This document shows positions 56,052 to 57,185 of a DNA stretch of 57,185 bases, piece by piece. The notes beneath the pieces are model-generated. The model ran no database searches, was not told the DNA's origin, and worked only from the letters and a program-made list of their open reading frames with translations. The position numbers and the translations under genes were made by a program. Source of the stretch: Patescibacteria group bacterium (GTDB lineage: Bacteria > Patescibacteriota > WWE3 > JAMCXX01); contig JAMCXX010000004.1 in NCBI GenBank assembly GCA_023474425.1, forward strand, positions 1-57,185, in the 5' to 3' direction. Numbering within the stretch: the first letter of the stretch is position 1; each line of letters begins with the position of its first letter.

Positions 56052-57185
56052 TTAGGGCAGGAAAGATTTAAACCAACCTAGGGCGCGGCTAAAAGGACTG
56101 GCCAAACCTCCGCGACCCAAAAAACCAAAGGAGCTCACAGGCTGAGCCTTAGAACCATAGATAACTAAACCCACCGAACCGCTGTAGGCCGGGCCCACAA
56201 TTTCGTCAATTAAACCGGTTACGCCGGTTGGAGCCCCGAGTCTGACCGGCATTTTTAAAACCGACCGGGCTACCTCCGCCGCCCCCCGGGTTTCACTACC
56301 GCCGCCGGTCAAAACTAAACCGCCGGCCACCTTGCCCAAAAGTCCGCTTTTCTTTACTTCGGCTCCCACCAAACTAAAAATTTCCGAAAGACGCACACGG
56401 ACAATTTCCTCTAAATTTTTACGGGAAACCGATTCCGTGGCCCCATCGGCTCCCAAACCGGGTATCGTTATCTCTTCGCCGTTTTCCTCACGAGACATCT
56501 GCGAAAGTTTTATCTTTGCTTTCTCGGCCGTCTCGATAGATGTTCTTAAACCAATGGCCAAATCATTAGTAATATTTTGGCCGCCGATGGGCAATACCGA
56601 GCTATAATAAGGACTACCACCTTCAAAAATGCAGATTTTGGTGGTACCGGCGCCCACATCCACCAAAACCGTGCCCAATTCCTTTTCCGTATCGGTTAAA
56701 ACACTTTGGGAGGCGGCGATACCAGAAAACACCAGGTCGCTCACATCTACTCCTACCTGGGCGACGCATTTGGTAAGATTGCGCAAAGAAGTGGCTGAAC
56801 CGTAAATAATGTTGGTTTCCACCTCCAAGCGGATGCCGCTCATGCCTACCGGATTTTTAACGCCCTCCTGGCTGTCAACAATAAAATCTCGGGGAATCAC
56901 ATGAATTATTTCCTGTGAGGTGGGAATGGAAATAGCCTGGGCGGCCTCGGTGGCCCGGGCTACGTCCTCCTCGCTGATTTCCCCATCGGAACTGGAAACA
57001 GCCACCACCCCCTTGGAATTAAGCGAGCTTATGTGTGAACCGTCCACACCAATAAAAGCACTGGTTACCGCATAGCCGGCCATGCGTTCGCTGGCCTCGA
57101 GGCTTTGGGAAATGGCCGCCACGGCCTGGTCAATGTCAACCACAACTCCTTTTTTTATTCCCTTGGAAGGGGTGGAAGAAACGCC
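56052..57185 (-). CDS. ftsA: Cell division protein FtsA, 5' end outside the window
   Basis: The frame is open to the window edge with KGIKKGVVVDIDQAVAAI at the upstream side, the typical early FtsA segment, so the GTG at 57143 is not the start and the gene is truncated. Seen parts: SHISSLNSKGVVAVSS, GTVLVDVGAGTTKICIFEGG (phosphate-binding ATPase motif), LPIGGQNITNDLAIGL and GGLVLTGGGSETRGAAEVARSVLKMPVRLG (residue regions). The C-terminal ALGWFKSFLP is the amphipathic membrane-targeting helix. It anchors FtsZ to the membrane. Confidence 0.94.
   Translation of the reverse strand, partial: GVSSTPSKGIKKGVVVDIDQAVAAISQSLEASERMAGYAVTSAFIGVDGSHISSLNSKGVVAVSSSDGEISEEDVARATEAAQAISIPTSQEIIHVIPRDFIVDSQEGVKNPVGMSGIRLEVETNIIYGSATSLRNLTKCVAQVGVDVSDLVFSGIAASQSVLTDTEKELGTVLVDVGAGTTKICIFEGGSPYYSSVLPIGGQNITNDLAIGLRTSIETAEKAKIKLSQMSREENGEEITIPGLGADGATESVSRKNLEEIVRVRLSEIFSLVGAEVKKSGLLGKVAGGLVLTGGGSETRGAAEVARSVLKMPVRLGAPTGVTGLIDEIVGPAYSGSVGLVIYGSKAQPVSSFGFLGRGGLASPFSRALGWFKSFLP

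Noticed and set aside
1-57185. Recoded TGA (Gly) as in SR1/Gracilibacteria
   Set aside because: TGA ends many genes at the expected place (gatC, yraN, polX, nudix neighbours) and is not found in frame in conserved genes.

Overview
The window reads as part of a Patescibacteria/CPR chromosome, most like the Microgenomates side; this placement is inferred from gene content, not from a marker tree. Supporting features are: TGA used as an ordinary stop (so not a recoded SR1/Gracilibacteria genome); GatCAB indirect amidation; a stand-alone PolA without its 5'-3' exonuclease domain; class II (cobalamin) ribonucleotide reductase with PduO-type adenosyltransferase and NrdR; VanW, DUF5654, CAP-domain and LysM surface proteins; tRNAs with encoded CCA; and palindromic repeats in spacers and inside genes.

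Layout. 1-3033 is accessory: the N-terminus of a serine recombinase, a palindrome-rich spacer, then an XRE regulator, an unknown partner, a VOC protein and an HhH-GPD glycosylase, enclosed by a 206-bp inverted repeat. 3043-16060 is one long leftward run: polX, lemA, htpX, a HEPN-like gene, gatC-gatA-gatB, polA, clpE, rplS, yraN, pgk. 16177-19366 holds tRNA-Asp, a LysM protein, tRNA-Gly and a small AT-rich island (S51 and S66 peptidases flanked by two copies of an unknown gene, one degenerate). 19367-27356 is mixed: nucleotidyltransferase-fold proteins, an aminotransferase, a YgjP-like hydrolase, an L,D-transpeptidase, VanW, a KamA-type radical SAM enzyme, a VIT1-like transporter and an Ig-like surface protein. 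27353-32037 is a polysaccharide locus (O-antigen-ligase-like protein, fused GT2-GT4 transferase, flippase). 32091-42730 has tRNA-Val, lepB, an HD protein, tRNA-Thr, a P2A ATPase, a Y-family polymerase, rsmI, a Nudix enzyme and rarA. 42808-47958 has rpmA, rplU, rodA, a GNAT and ileS. 48226-52786 is the cobalamin/RNR/NrdR group. 52849-54632 has an oxidoreductase, a reverse-transcriptase remnant and a gene with a possible diversity-generating-retroelement variable region. 54792-57185 is ftsZ and the 5'-truncated ftsA.

The most unusual signal is a set of palindromic elements. One family (12535, 37988, 55937) keeps two paired helices through compensatory changes around conserved internal loops; one copy is translated in frame inside the Y-family polymerase. 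A second family (GTCAT...ATGAC type) is translated twice inside GatB, which also carries a tandem 7-nt repeat, and other copies sit at gene edges. This resembles the coding palindromic elements known from Rickettsia. Other notable points are paired NrdR-box-like sites before the RNR gene, a consensus promoter followed at once by a terminator-like hairpin before vanW, and a 2.2-kb gene cassette between perfect-looking inverted repeats next to a serine recombinase.
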